A DNA stretch of 15,762 nt from Actinomycetes bacterium. GTDB taxonomy: Bacteria; Actinomycetota; Acidimicrobiia; Acidimicrobiales; Microtrichaceae. A model generated the notes under the pieces. The model was not told where the DNA came from. It saw only the letters and a list, made by a program, of their open reading frames with translations, and ran no database searches. The stretch is taken from positions 1 through 15,762 of the forward strand of contig JAEYSR010000033.1 of assembly GCA_023434535.1 (NCBI GenBank). Direction: 5' to 3'. Made by a program: the position numbers and the translations under genes. This document shows, one piece after another, positions 6,296 to 13,032 of the stretch. How positions within the stretch are numbered: position 1 is the stretch's first letter; each line of letters starts with the position of its first letter.

Positions 6296-8719
6296 TCAGA
6301 GGTAGTCGAGCGACATCAGGTTCCGGAAGCTGAACCAGCCCGGCACCGCGGGGATGAACGTCGCCGTCACCTGGTACGCCAGCGACGCGGCGACCGCCAC
6401 GTCCTGGCTCGCGCCGACAGCCGTCAGCAGGCCGGCGACGCCGACGGAGCTGACCGCCGTCGCTCCGCCAGGGACCGGAACGGCGAACGCGAGGGTCGAC
6501 ACCCCGGTGTTGATGAGGACGATCGTCCAGAAGTTCACCGGCGGACCGAACGCCGCGACGCAGCAGTAGAGGACGAACGCGTACATCAGGGCGTTGAGCG
6601 CCCAGCCGAGCACCAGCTGGCTGAGCTGGCGGGGCGAGCGCATGGCCGTCGACACGATCGCCCATGCGTCCTGCACCGGGCCGAGGATTCGCTTGCGGAT
6701 TGCCGGTACCCCGAAGAGGACGGCGCAGAGCACCCCGATGACCACCGCGGCGATGAGCAGGATGCCGAGCAGCTGGTTCGGTTCGATCGACTGCGTGGAG
6801 ACCTTCGCCGGCGAGAGCAGCACCGCGAGCAGGCACACCGAGCTGGTGACGACGACGTTGGCCACGCCGGACACCACACCGCCCGCCGCCACCGCCCCGG
6901 CCAGGTCGACGCCCTGCTTCTGGAGGTAGCGGACCTGGCTGGCCAGGCCACCGACGGTCGGCACCGCCAGGTTGGCGAACGACAGCGACAGCTGCAGCTC
7001 TGCGGTCCGCAGCAGCGGGATCCTGATCGGGACGCTGCCCATGAGAGCGATGGCCGTCGAGAAGTTGGTGAGCAGCGACACCACGATGGCCAGGCTGATC
7101 CAGTGCCAGTCCGCTTCCGACATCGTGTCCCACAGCTGCTGCGGATCCCCCACCTGGCTGAGCAGCGCGGCGACGCCCAGGAACGTGCCGATGACCATCG
7201 CCAGGGTGGCCGGCGAGATGCGGTGGAGCTCCGTCAGGTGCGGCGACTCGACGTCGACCACGCCCGCCGTCGTCGCCCTCAACCTCGTGAGCCGATCGCT
7301 CAGCTCCTTGTGCTCGGCGCGGTGCCGCGGGCGCATCGACGACGGCAGGACCGACGACTGGATCACCGGGAGGACCTCGGTCAGCCGCTCCCGACCCAGG
7401 CCGAAGGCCGCGGCGGCCACCGCCCGGTCCGGCCCGACCACCTCGTCGGTCGCCACCAGGAACGAGGCGACGTCGCGGATCCGGTAGTCGTGGCGGTCGC
7501 CGGTGACGGCGTGGCTGAACGACGTGAACCCGATCGAGCCGTCGTCGGCCAGCACCACGTGGTCCAGCGTCAGGTCCAGGTGCGCGACACCCGAGGCGTG
7601 GAGCCGTCCGATCTCCCGCCAGACCGACTCGAGGAGCGACTCGGTCAGCTCCGCCGGAGGGAGCGACGAGAGCGGCCGCCCCTCGACCGGACGCTCGACC
7701 AGCACCGCCGTCCCGGGGCCGGCCGTCCCCGTGGTGACGACCGTCGGGACCAGGACGCCAGACTGGGCCGCGAGGAGGACCGTGTACGCCTGGTGCTCCA
7801 CCGCCTCGATGCGGGTGAGGTGCAGGCGGCCCGGCGGCGACTTGTACACCACCGAACGCCACGCGGCTCCGAGCGCCTGGGCGTCGCCCTCGTCACGACC
7901 GAGCGCCCGGACGTGCAACGCACCGACGTCGTCGTGGGCGAACCAGAGCGAGGCGTCGTCCGGCTGGGTGGCGGCCAGCTCGAGCCGGTCGACCGGGACA
8001 CCGAGCTCGGACAGCGTCGAGCGCATCTGCGACAACGTCGGACGACCGCCAGGCGACCCGAACACCAGGTGCACGACGGCGGCACAACCCCAGCCCAGCA
8101 CCGCACCGGCGACGACGGCGTTCGGGAGCGCCACGCCCAGGTACATGGCCGACAAGGCCATCACGGCGGCGAAGAGCTGCCCGGTGCGCCGCGTCGGTCG
8201 GGTCACGTAGGGCGCAGCGGCGGCCACGACCCCGACGATGACGGCCAGGCGCACCGCCGGGAACGACGGGCTGGAGGATCCGAGTCGCACGGTGGCCTGC
8301 AGCGCCTCGGTCGTCGAATCCCCGGACGCCGCAGCACCGATGAGCCGGGCCAGCAGCGCGGCGAGGACGCCGGCGAGGGTCAGGTCGCGGGCCAGACGCC
8401 AGCGTCGTCCGATCAGCGCAGCCACCAGGACCAGGCCGACTCCCCAGAGGGTCCCGAGGCCGTAGGCCAACCGGAACGCGTCGGAGAGCGAGTCCGGCAG
8501 CTGGTTGAAGAAGTCGAAGAGCGACTTCTGGGCGTCGCTGACGTCGGTCGACCGCAGCGCGAGCGTGGTGACGACCGTTGCGGCGACCACGAGGCGGATC
8601 CAGTCGCTCGACCGGCGGCGGAACGGGTGCTCGTCGGCGGGACCGAACGTGTGGACGCGCCAGCGATCCATGCTCCGGTCGACCTTGTCGTCCAGGGCCC
8701 CCACGACGTCGCTCGGCAC
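6296..8719 (-). CDS. Membrane protein: N-terminal helices, degenerate kinase domain, LPG-synthase/flippase-type C-terminus
   Basis: An 807-residue protein in three parts. Residues about 40-220 hold several hydrophobic helices. Residues about 255-440 resemble an aminoglycoside-phosphotransferase/RIO kinase fold, with GRLHASGVAHLDLTLDHVVL as the catalytic loop. HxD is kept (His380, Asp382), but the usual Asn is His387, the DFG Asp is replaced (IGFTSF near 396-401) and the beta-3 lysine appears to be Arg271. Residues 500-807 contain about seven to eight helices of the lysylphosphatidylglycerol synthase TM/UPF0104 family (PF03706), with SFANLAVPTVGGLASQVRYL and AFAVPVPGGATAVSSVGVAG, typical of flippase-like proteins. 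No MprF-type aminoacyl-transferase domain is present. Likely in lipid or lipid-linked precursor transport, with a regulatory pseudokinase. Its stop faces the monooxygenase stop, 20 bases apart. ATG 8671 is an alternative start. Confidence 0.85.
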   Translation of the reverse strand: MPSDVVGALDDKVDRSMDRWRVHTFGPADEHPFRRRSSDWIRLVVAATVVTTLALRSTDVSDAQKSLFDFFNQLPDSLSDAFRLAYGLGTLWGVGLVLVAALIGRRWRLARDLTLAGVLAALLARLIGAAASGDSTTEALQATVRLGSSSPSFPAVRLAVIVGVVAAAAPYVTRPTRRTGQLFAAVMALSAMYLGVALPNAVVAGAVLGWGCAAVVHLVFGSPGGRPTLSQMRSTLSELGVPVDRLELAATQPDDASLWFAHDDVGALHVRALGRDEGDAQALGAAWRSVVYKSPPGRLHLTRIEAVEHQAYTVLLAAQSGVLVPTVVTTGTAGPGTAVLVERPVEGRPLSSLPPAELTESLLESVWREIGRLHASGVAHLDLTLDHVVLADDGSIGFTSFSHAVTGDRHDYRIRDVASFLVATDEVVGPDRAVAAAAFGLGRERLTEVLPVIQSSVLPSSMRPRHRAEHKELSDRLTRLRATTAGVVDVESPHLTELHRISPATLAMVIGTFLGVAALLSQVGDPQQLWDTMSEADWHWISLAIVVSLLTNFSTAIALMGSVPIRIPLLRTAELQLSLSFANLAVPTVGGLASQVRYLQKQGVDLAGAVAAGGVVSGVANVVVTSSVCLLAVLLSPAKVSTQSIEPNQLLGILLIAAVVIGVLCAVLFGVPAIRKRILGPVQDAWAIVSTAMRSPRQLSQLVLGWALNALMYAFVLYCCVAAFGPPVNFWTIVLINTGVSTLAFAVPVPGGATAVSSVGVAGLLTAVGASQDVAVAASLAYQVTATFIPAVPGWFSFRNLMSLDYL

Positions 8720-8726
8720 GTCGCGC

Positions 8727-8732
8727 AGGCTA
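8727..8732 (-). promoter_or_regulatory. -10-like box of the flippase-type gene
   Basis: TAGCCT on the minus strand, exactly seven bases before GTG 8719, with no Shine-Dalgarno: the arrangement expected of a leaderless transcript. Confidence 0.38.
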
Positions 8733-8758
8733 CGGGAGCGCCACCTCGATGGCGGGGA

Positions 8759-8778
8759 GGTTCGGGTCCGGACGAACC
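8759..8778. terminator. Hairpin between the beta-propeller lipoprotein and flippase-type genes
   Basis: GGTTCG (8759-8764) and CGAACC (8773-8778) pair as a 6-bp stem with an 8-base loop. It lies about 60 bases after the lipoprotein stop and before the flippase-type gene. A second, shorter stem, CGGTC/GACCG (8812-8830), lies closer to the stop. Either could end the lipoprotein transcript; no T tract is present. Confidence 0.35.
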
Positions 8779-8837
8779 GTGTCGTCGGCCGGCGAAGGGG
8801 TCGGAGCCGAGCGGTCCCGGGCCGCGACCGTCGCCGA

Positions 8838-10181
8838 CTACCGGCTGGCGAACACCCGGAGGCCCTGGTCCGTCGGGACCGCCACGTGTCCGAGACCGAT
8901 CGAGATGGCAGCGGTCGGCGCCGCCACGTTCTGCTCGTCGATCGCCGGCACGGGCTGGCCGGCGGCCGAGGTCCACACGCGGGCGCCGGTCGCAGCGGAG
9001 AACCCGTAGACCTTTCCGGAGCGGCCGCCGACGAGCACCGTGCCGTTCACGACGTTCGGCGGCCCGACGAGCGTCTCGTTGAGATCTCCGGTCTGGCTCC
9101 AGAGCTGGGATCCGGTCGTCGGATCGACCTTGACCAGAACGGTGTTCGACACAGTGAATGCGCCGCCGTCGGTGATGGCGTACGGCGAGCCGCCCGGGAT
9201 GGTCGAGACGATGGCGCCCGTGGTGGTGTCGAGGACAGCGTTGACCGTCACCGTGCCGATGCGGGCGTTGCGGACGTAGAGGCGGCCGTTGGCGGAGTCG
9301 AGCGACACCTGCTTGCCACCACCACCACTGCAGTTGTCGGGTGCCTTCCAGAGCAGCGCACCGAACAGCGAGTGGCCCTGGGTGTCGCACGGATGGGACG
9401 AGTACACGCCGGTGGCGTCGACTGCCGGAGAGCTGATCGACCCGTTGCCGATCGAGGCCGTCCACACGAAGCCACCCGTCATCGCATTCACCACATCGAG
9501 CGTGCCGCCGGAACCCGACCCCGTGGCGTAGACGTAGTTGTTCCGCACGACCACCGGCGCGGAGTACGAGTACTGGTGCAGCTGCTGCGCCCACAGCACC
9601 TGTCCGCTCTCGACGTCGAAGGCGCGCAGGAGCCCGTTGAAGTTCAGCGCGAAGACCCGCCCGTCCTCGTAGGCGACGCTCGACCAGTGGTAGGTGCCGC
9701 CGAGATCAGCGGTCCACGCGGTGCTGCCGTCCGACAACCGCAGAGCGTGCAGCGTGGTGCCGTAGAGCGTGGTGCCCGTGCGGGCGGTCACGAAGACCCT
9801 GTCGCGTGCGATCACCGCGTAGCTGGCCTGCGCTCCGAGGTTCCGACTCCACACCTCGGTGAGCGACGGCACGTCGACCGCCGGGTCGGTCACAGAACCG
9901 CGGTGGGACGGATCGTTCTGGTACGTGCTCGCCACACCCGGCTCGGCCGGCACGCCCGGGAGCGAGGTGGTGGTCGTCGGCGCGGTGGTCGACGCTGTCG
10001 TCGAGGTCGAGGCCGTGGTGGACGTCGCACTCGTGGTGGACGTGGATGAAGCCGGCACATCGGTCGGAGGTGTGCAGCCCAGCGCGACCGCGCCGATGAC
10101 GCAGGCCACCGCTGCGAGGAGAACCGTCCTCACCGCCTGCCGACCGCGCGTCCCCGCGCTCTCACGAACCGTCTCGCCCAC
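8838..10181 (-). CDS. PQQ-type beta-propeller repeat lipoprotein
   Basis: A 447-residue exported protein. A short basic N-terminus and hydrophobic stretch (TVLLAAVACVIGAVALGC) end at a lipobox-like ALG-Cys with Cys36 as the likely lipidated residue. A Thr/Ser-rich linker spans about 44-74. The rest has about seven PQQ-like blades, each with a Trp-x-hydrophobic repeat, such as LHALRLSDGSTAWTADLGG, LRAFDVESGQVLWAQQL, LVKVDPTTGSQLWSQTG and VYGFSAATGARVWTS. A Cys pair (HPCDTQG and DNCSGGG) may form a disulfide. Residues for PQQ binding are not evident, so it is probably a scaffold or sensor rather than a dehydrogenase. GGGAGGG gives seven-base spacing to GTG 10181; GTG 10187 is too close to that site. 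It precedes the flippase-type gene on the same strand. Confidence 0.9.
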   Translation of the reverse strand: MGETVRESAGTRGRQAVRTVLLAAVACVIGAVALGCTPPTDVPASSTSTTSATSTTASTSTTASTTAPTTTTSLPGVPAEPGVASTYQNDPSHRGSVTDPAVDVPSLTEVWSRNLGAQASYAVIARDRVFVTARTGTTLYGTTLHALRLSDGSTAWTADLGGTYHWSSVAYEDGRVFALNFNGLLRAFDVESGQVLWAQQLHQYSYSAPVVVRNNYVYATGSGSGGTLDVVNAMTGGFVWTASIGNGSISSPAVDATGVYSSHPCDTQGHSLFGALLWKAPDNCSGGGGKQVSLDSANGRLYVRNARIGTVTVNAVLDTTTGAIVSTIPGGSPYAITDGGAFTVSNTVLVKVDPTTGSQLWSQTGDLNETLVGPPNVVNGTVLVGGRSGKVYGFSAATGARVWTSAAGQPVPAIDEQNVAAPTAAISIGLGHVAVPTDQGLRVFASR

Positions 10182-10188
10182 GTCCACC

Positions 10189-10193
10189 CCTCC
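10189..10193 (-). promoter_or_regulatory. Shine-Dalgarno of the beta-propeller lipoprotein
   Basis: GGAGG on the minus strand, within GGGAGGGG, is seven bases before GTG 10181 but only one base from GTG 10187. It therefore favours the shorter start. Confidence 0.7.
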
Positions 10194-10213
10194 CGGCCGT
10201 CCGAGTGGCGACG

Positions 10214-10233
10214 ATGCTAGGTGTGACCGTCAC
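10214..10233 (-). promoter_or_regulatory. Candidate promoter -10 box and adjacent palindrome upstream of the lipoprotein
   Basis: TAGCAT (10214-10219, minus strand) is a -10-like box 32 bases before GTG 10181. Just upstream, GTGACCGTCAC (10223-10233) is a perfect 5-bp-arm palindrome with a one-base centre, located where it would sit in the -10/-35 spacer, so it may be an operator. No strong -35 is visible. Confidence 0.35.
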
Positions 10234-10237
10234 CGAT

Positions 10238-10265
10238 GGCGACGACGTGCGTCGACGTCGTCGCC
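10238..10265 (-). terminator. 11-bp perfect stem-loop downstream of the tRNA
   Basis: GGCGACGACGT (10238-10248) and ACGTCGTCGCC (10255-10265) are exact reverse complements around a 6-base loop. It lies 42 bases past the 3' end of the minus-strand tRNA and upstream of the lipoprotein promoter candidate. Most likely a tRNA transcript terminator lacking a U tract; it could alternatively be a regulator site for the lipoprotein gene. Confidence 0.55.
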
Positions 10266-10307
10266 TCGCAGGACCGCCCGCCGGGAGTTGCGCATGCTCG
10301 CGCTTCG

Positions 10308-10380
10308 TGGGCCGGCCGGGGATCGAACCCGGGACCGAGCGATTATGAGTCGCCTGCTCTGACCACTGAGCTACCGGCCC
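10308..10380 (-). tRNA. tRNA with CAT anticodon, probably tRNA-Ile2 (lysidine type), else tRNA-Met
   Basis: A 73-base cloverleaf on the minus strand. Acceptor GGGCCGG pairs fully with CCGGCCC; D-arm GCTC/GAGC; anticodon stem GGCGA/TCGCT with loop CTCATAA (anticodon CAT); T-arm CCGGG-TTCGATC-CCCGG; discriminator A; no encoded CCA. The D-loop AGTGGTCA and the region from GCAGGCGACTCATAATCGCT closely resemble the bacterial tRNA-Ile2 that reads AUA after TilS lysidinylation of C34. C4-G69 and C5-G68 pairs, described as TilS determinants in E. coli, are present. Elongator tRNA-Met remains possible. It lies 34 bases downstream of the ABC1-kinase stop. Confidence 0.9.
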
Positions 10381-10414
10381 GGCGGGAGCGTACCGCCGGG
10401 CGGAACGGCACCCG

Positions 10415-12352
10415 TCAGACCGTGCCGTCCCGTACGACGGCGGCGATCACCCGCATGAGCAGGATCGCCCCGAGCCCCAGACCGCCGGCGCCGAGCAGGA
10501 CCACGAGCCGGGTGTCGCCACCGACGTTGGGGCCGACCTCGAGGCCCATGAGGAGCACCGAGACCAGGCACAGCCCGACGCCGATGCCGGCCAGCAGGGT
10601 CCGGTTCCACATGGTCCGGGTGAAGCGGCTCTCGTCCTCCGACGCCACGGTCCGGAACGTGAGGCTGCCCCGGGAGGCCAACGCCAGGGTGCGACCGACG
10701 TCCGCAGGGAGCCGCCGCAGCACCGGCAGCTCGGCCACGAGCGCCTCGGTGAGCATCTGCTGCGGATCGCCGTCGGAGCGTTCCGCCGCCTCCTTCTGGG
10801 CGAGCTCCTTACCCGCCGCCGCCACGGAGAAGCCCGGGCTCATCACGCCGAGCGTGCCGTCGAGCGTCACCAGGGCCCGCATGAGGACGACGAGGTCGCC
10901 CGGCAACGTGATCTCGAACTCGCCGAGCACCGGGATCAGGTCCGCGAGCGCCCGGACGTCGATCGTCCCGCCGATGCCGATGTGATCTGCCAGCAGCCGC
11001 GCCAGGGCCCGCTCGAGACGGTCCCGCGACACGTGGGCCCCCACGTCCGCGACGCGCTCCACGCCGTCGCGGAGCAACGAGGCATCGCCGCGGGTGAGGG
11101 CGATCAGCATGTCGACCACGGCCTGGATCTGCACCGAGTCCAGCCGGCCGACGGCGCCGAAGTCGATCAGTCCCAGGGTCCCGTCGGAGAGCACCATGAC
11201 GTTGCCGGGGTGCGGGTCGGCGTGGAAGATCCCGGTCCCGAGCAGCTGCGTCACGAACACCGACAGCAGCTGGCGGGCCAGCACGTCCCGGTCGACCGAG
11301 TCGTCGGCCGGCGCGTCGGACAGCGGCTCGCCCGGCAGCCGCTGCTGCACCATGACGCGACGCGTGCACAGGTCCCGGTAGACCGTCGGAACCGTGATGG
11401 GGCTGTCCGCGAGCAGCTCGTGCATGGTCGCCGTGGCCCGGGCCTCGTCGCGGAAGTCCAGCTCGGAGCGCAGGCTGCGGCCGAACTCCGCGGCCAGCTG
11501 GCTGACCCTCAGGTCACGTCCGGTGACCGTCCGTCGCTCCGCCAGCCGGGCGAGCTGGTCCAGTGCGGCGAGGTCCCGCTCGATGGTGGCGCCGACGCCC
11601 GGCCGCTGCACCTTGACGACGACCTCGTCGCCGGTCGTGAGCAGCGCCGTGTGGGTCTGACCGATCGACGCGGCGGCGAGCGGCTCCCAGTCGAACCGGG
11701 CGAACACCTCGTCGACCGGCTTGCCGTACTCCTGCTCGAGCACCTGGCGGACCTCTTCGGCCGGCACGGGCGTCGACCGGCTCTGGAGCTTCCCCAGCTC
11801 CTCGCAGACGGCCGGGGACAGGAGATCGATCCTCGTCGCGGCGATCTGTCCCAGCTTCACGTAGACCCCGCCGGCGTCCTCCAACGCCTCCCGAAGACGG
11901 ACCGCGGGCGGGTCCAGGTCCTCGTCCGCCGCGTCGCGCCGGCCGTTGAGGTGGCCCAGCAGCTGATGGCGGCGCAGGATGGCGAGGAGCTCCCGGTACC
12001 GGGTGATCGGTTCGATCCGAGCCTTCAGGTCGCCGACCGGCGACGATGCCTCGATCAGGCCGGCGCGGTCCCCCTGCGCCAACGTCCCAGGACGGGCGAC
12101 CAGGTCGAACAGGAGCATCAACGCCATCGTGGCGGGCACGGCCAGGACGGCGGTGTAGGCGATGAGCTCGTCCGCGTCCCAGTCCCAGTCGAGCAACCCG
12201 GCCGCGACGGTCAGGGCGATCAGCCACCCGATCGCGCCGGCCAGCAGCTGCCGGACCCACCCTCGTCGGATGCCGAGGAGCCGGGAGCCGAGCAGGGTCG
12301 TGACGGTCGCGACCACCAGGACCACGACCACACTGACGATGAACCGGATCAT
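10415..12352 (-). CDS. ABC1/AarF (UbiB-type) atypical kinase with membrane segments
   Basis: A 645-residue member of the ABC1/ADCK/UbiB family. Motifs: KLGQ (166-169, the family-defining KxGQ), the Ala-rich loop AAASIGQTH (226-234), VVVKVQRP with Lys247, catalytic loop HADPHPGN (377-384) and IDFG (396-399). All core ATP and metal residues are present. Two hydrophobic helices near 586-604 and 616-638 match the C-terminal anchor of UbiB proteins. Three more helices at about 4-24, 35-53 and 62-83 are an N-terminal addition. Family members support quinone biosynthesis or lipid homeostasis at membranes, with ATPase activity. ATG 12352 overlaps the PAP2 stop (ATGA) and has GGAGG seven bases upstream, so it is translationally coupled to PAP2. 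Confidence 0.94.
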   Translation of the reverse strand: MIRFIVSVVVVLVVATVTTLLGSRLLGIRRGWVRQLLAGAIGWLIALTVAAGLLDWDWDADELIAYTAVLAVPATMALMLLFDLVARPGTLAQGDRAGLIEASSPVGDLKARIEPITRYRELLAILRRHQLLGHLNGRRDAADEDLDPPAVRLREALEDAGGVYVKLGQIAATRIDLLSPAVCEELGKLQSRSTPVPAEEVRQVLEQEYGKPVDEVFARFDWEPLAAASIGQTHTALLTTGDEVVVKVQRPGVGATIERDLAALDQLARLAERRTVTGRDLRVSQLAAEFGRSLRSELDFRDEARATATMHELLADSPITVPTVYRDLCTRRVMVQQRLPGEPLSDAPADDSVDRDVLARQLLSVFVTQLLGTGIFHADPHPGNVMVLSDGTLGLIDFGAVGRLDSVQIQAVVDMLIALTRGDASLLRDGVERVADVGAHVSRDRLERALARLLADHIGIGGTIDVRALADLIPVLGEFEITLPGDLVVLMRALVTLDGTLGVMSPGFSVAAAGKELAQKEAAERSDGDPQQMLTEALVAELPVLRRLPADVGRTLALASRGSLTFRTVASEDESRFTRTMWNRTLLAGIGVGLCLVSVLLMGLEVGPNVGGDTRLVVLLGAGGLGLGAILLMRVIAAVVRDGTV

Positions 12353-13026
12353 GACGTTCCCTCCGTCTCCGCCGCGTCGAACCCGCCGCCGGTCGAGCCA
12401 GGCGTCGGGTCGCCGACCACGACCCGCCAGAGCTCACCGACGATCACACCGAGTGCCGCCCCACCGAAGGTGTCCACCGGCAGGTGGGCGCCGACCTGGA
12501 TCCGGGCCAGGGCCACGACCACCGCGGCGGACACCAGAGCGGCTCGCTCCGCGGCGTCGGTCCAGGGCCACAGCACGGTGACCATGGCGAAGGCCACCGT
12601 CGAGTGACCGGACACGAAGCCCAGCCCCTCCTTGGGCGTGCCGGCCCTCCAGGAGATCCGGTCCAGCTCGTCGGCAGGTCGACCGCGACGGATGTAGTGC
12701 TTCACGACCTTGGCCAGCTGCCACGCCACGACACCGCCGACCACGACGCCGGCGGTCGCCTTCCAGGACCGCCACCTCCGCCACGTCACGACCCCGGCGA
12801 CCACCGGGCCCCAGAGGCTCCCGAGCTGCATCGGCGGCCACAGGAGAGGTGTCAGCCAGGACGGGAGGTCGTTGACGGCGTGGAACGCCCGCTCCTCGAC
12901 CTTCGGAACCCCTCGCGTGGCCACCACCGACGCCGCGCCCAGGACGCCTCCGGCCGCCACGATCGCCGGCACGCGACGCAGTCGATCGAGTCCGGACCCA
13001 TCGGTCACGGACCGACCCTCGCGCAT
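12349..13026 (-). CDS. PAP2 family phosphatase
   Basis: A 225-residue membrane phosphatase with all three motifs of the type-2 phosphatidic acid phosphatase family: KHYIRRGRP (Lys109, Arg116), VSGHS (139-142, His141) and ARIQVGAHLPVD (Arg175, His181 nucleophile, Asp185). Hydrophobic helices surround these at about 20-38, 58-80, 91-107, 143-155, 161-175 and 186-204. Family members dephosphorylate lipid phosphates such as phosphatidate, phosphatidylglycerophosphate or undecaprenyl pyrophosphate, with the active site facing outward. It lies between the GGDEF-EAL gene and the ABC1 kinase gene. ATG 13026 has no Shine-Dalgarno but a TACGCT box; GTG 13008, with GAGGG seven bases upstream, is a credible alternative start. 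Confidence 0.93.
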   Translation of the reverse strand: MREGRSVTDGSGLDRLRRVPAIVAAGGVLGAASVVATRGVPKVEERAFHAVNDLPSWLTPLLWPPMQLGSLWGPVVAGVVTWRRWRSWKATAGVVVGGVVAWQLAKVVKHYIRRGRPADELDRISWRAGTPKEGLGFVSGHSTVAFAMVTVLWPWTDAAERAALVSAAVVVALARIQVGAHLPVDTFGGAALGVIVGELWRVVVGDPTPGSTGGGFDAAETEGTS

Positions 13027-13032
13027 GGGCGG

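Noticed and set aside
5028..7862. 944-residue open frame on the minus strand
   Set aside because: Antisense to the monooxygenase and out of frame over the flippase-type gene. Composition is Gly/Arg/Ala/Pro biased, with no recognisable motif.
5003..9082. 1359-residue open frame on the plus strand
   Set aside because: Runs out of frame over the monooxygenase and then antisense to the flippase-type gene. Arg/Gly/Asp/His-biased low-complexity translation, no domains; typical GC-rich artefact.
9980..10060. Repetitive GTCGTC/GTGGTGG-like tract that could be a tandem repeat locus
   Set aside because: It is the coding DNA of the Thr/Ser-rich linker after the lipobox of the beta-propeller protein; irregular and explained by codon bias.
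10300..10390. tRNA as an integration site for a mobile element
   Set aside because: No integrase, no direct repeat of the tRNA 3' end seen in the window, and neighbouring genes are ordinary housekeeping-type with uniform composition.
10982..12607. 541-residue open frame on the plus strand
   Set aside because: Antisense to the ABC1-kinase and PAP2 genes, whose catalytic motifs are complete.
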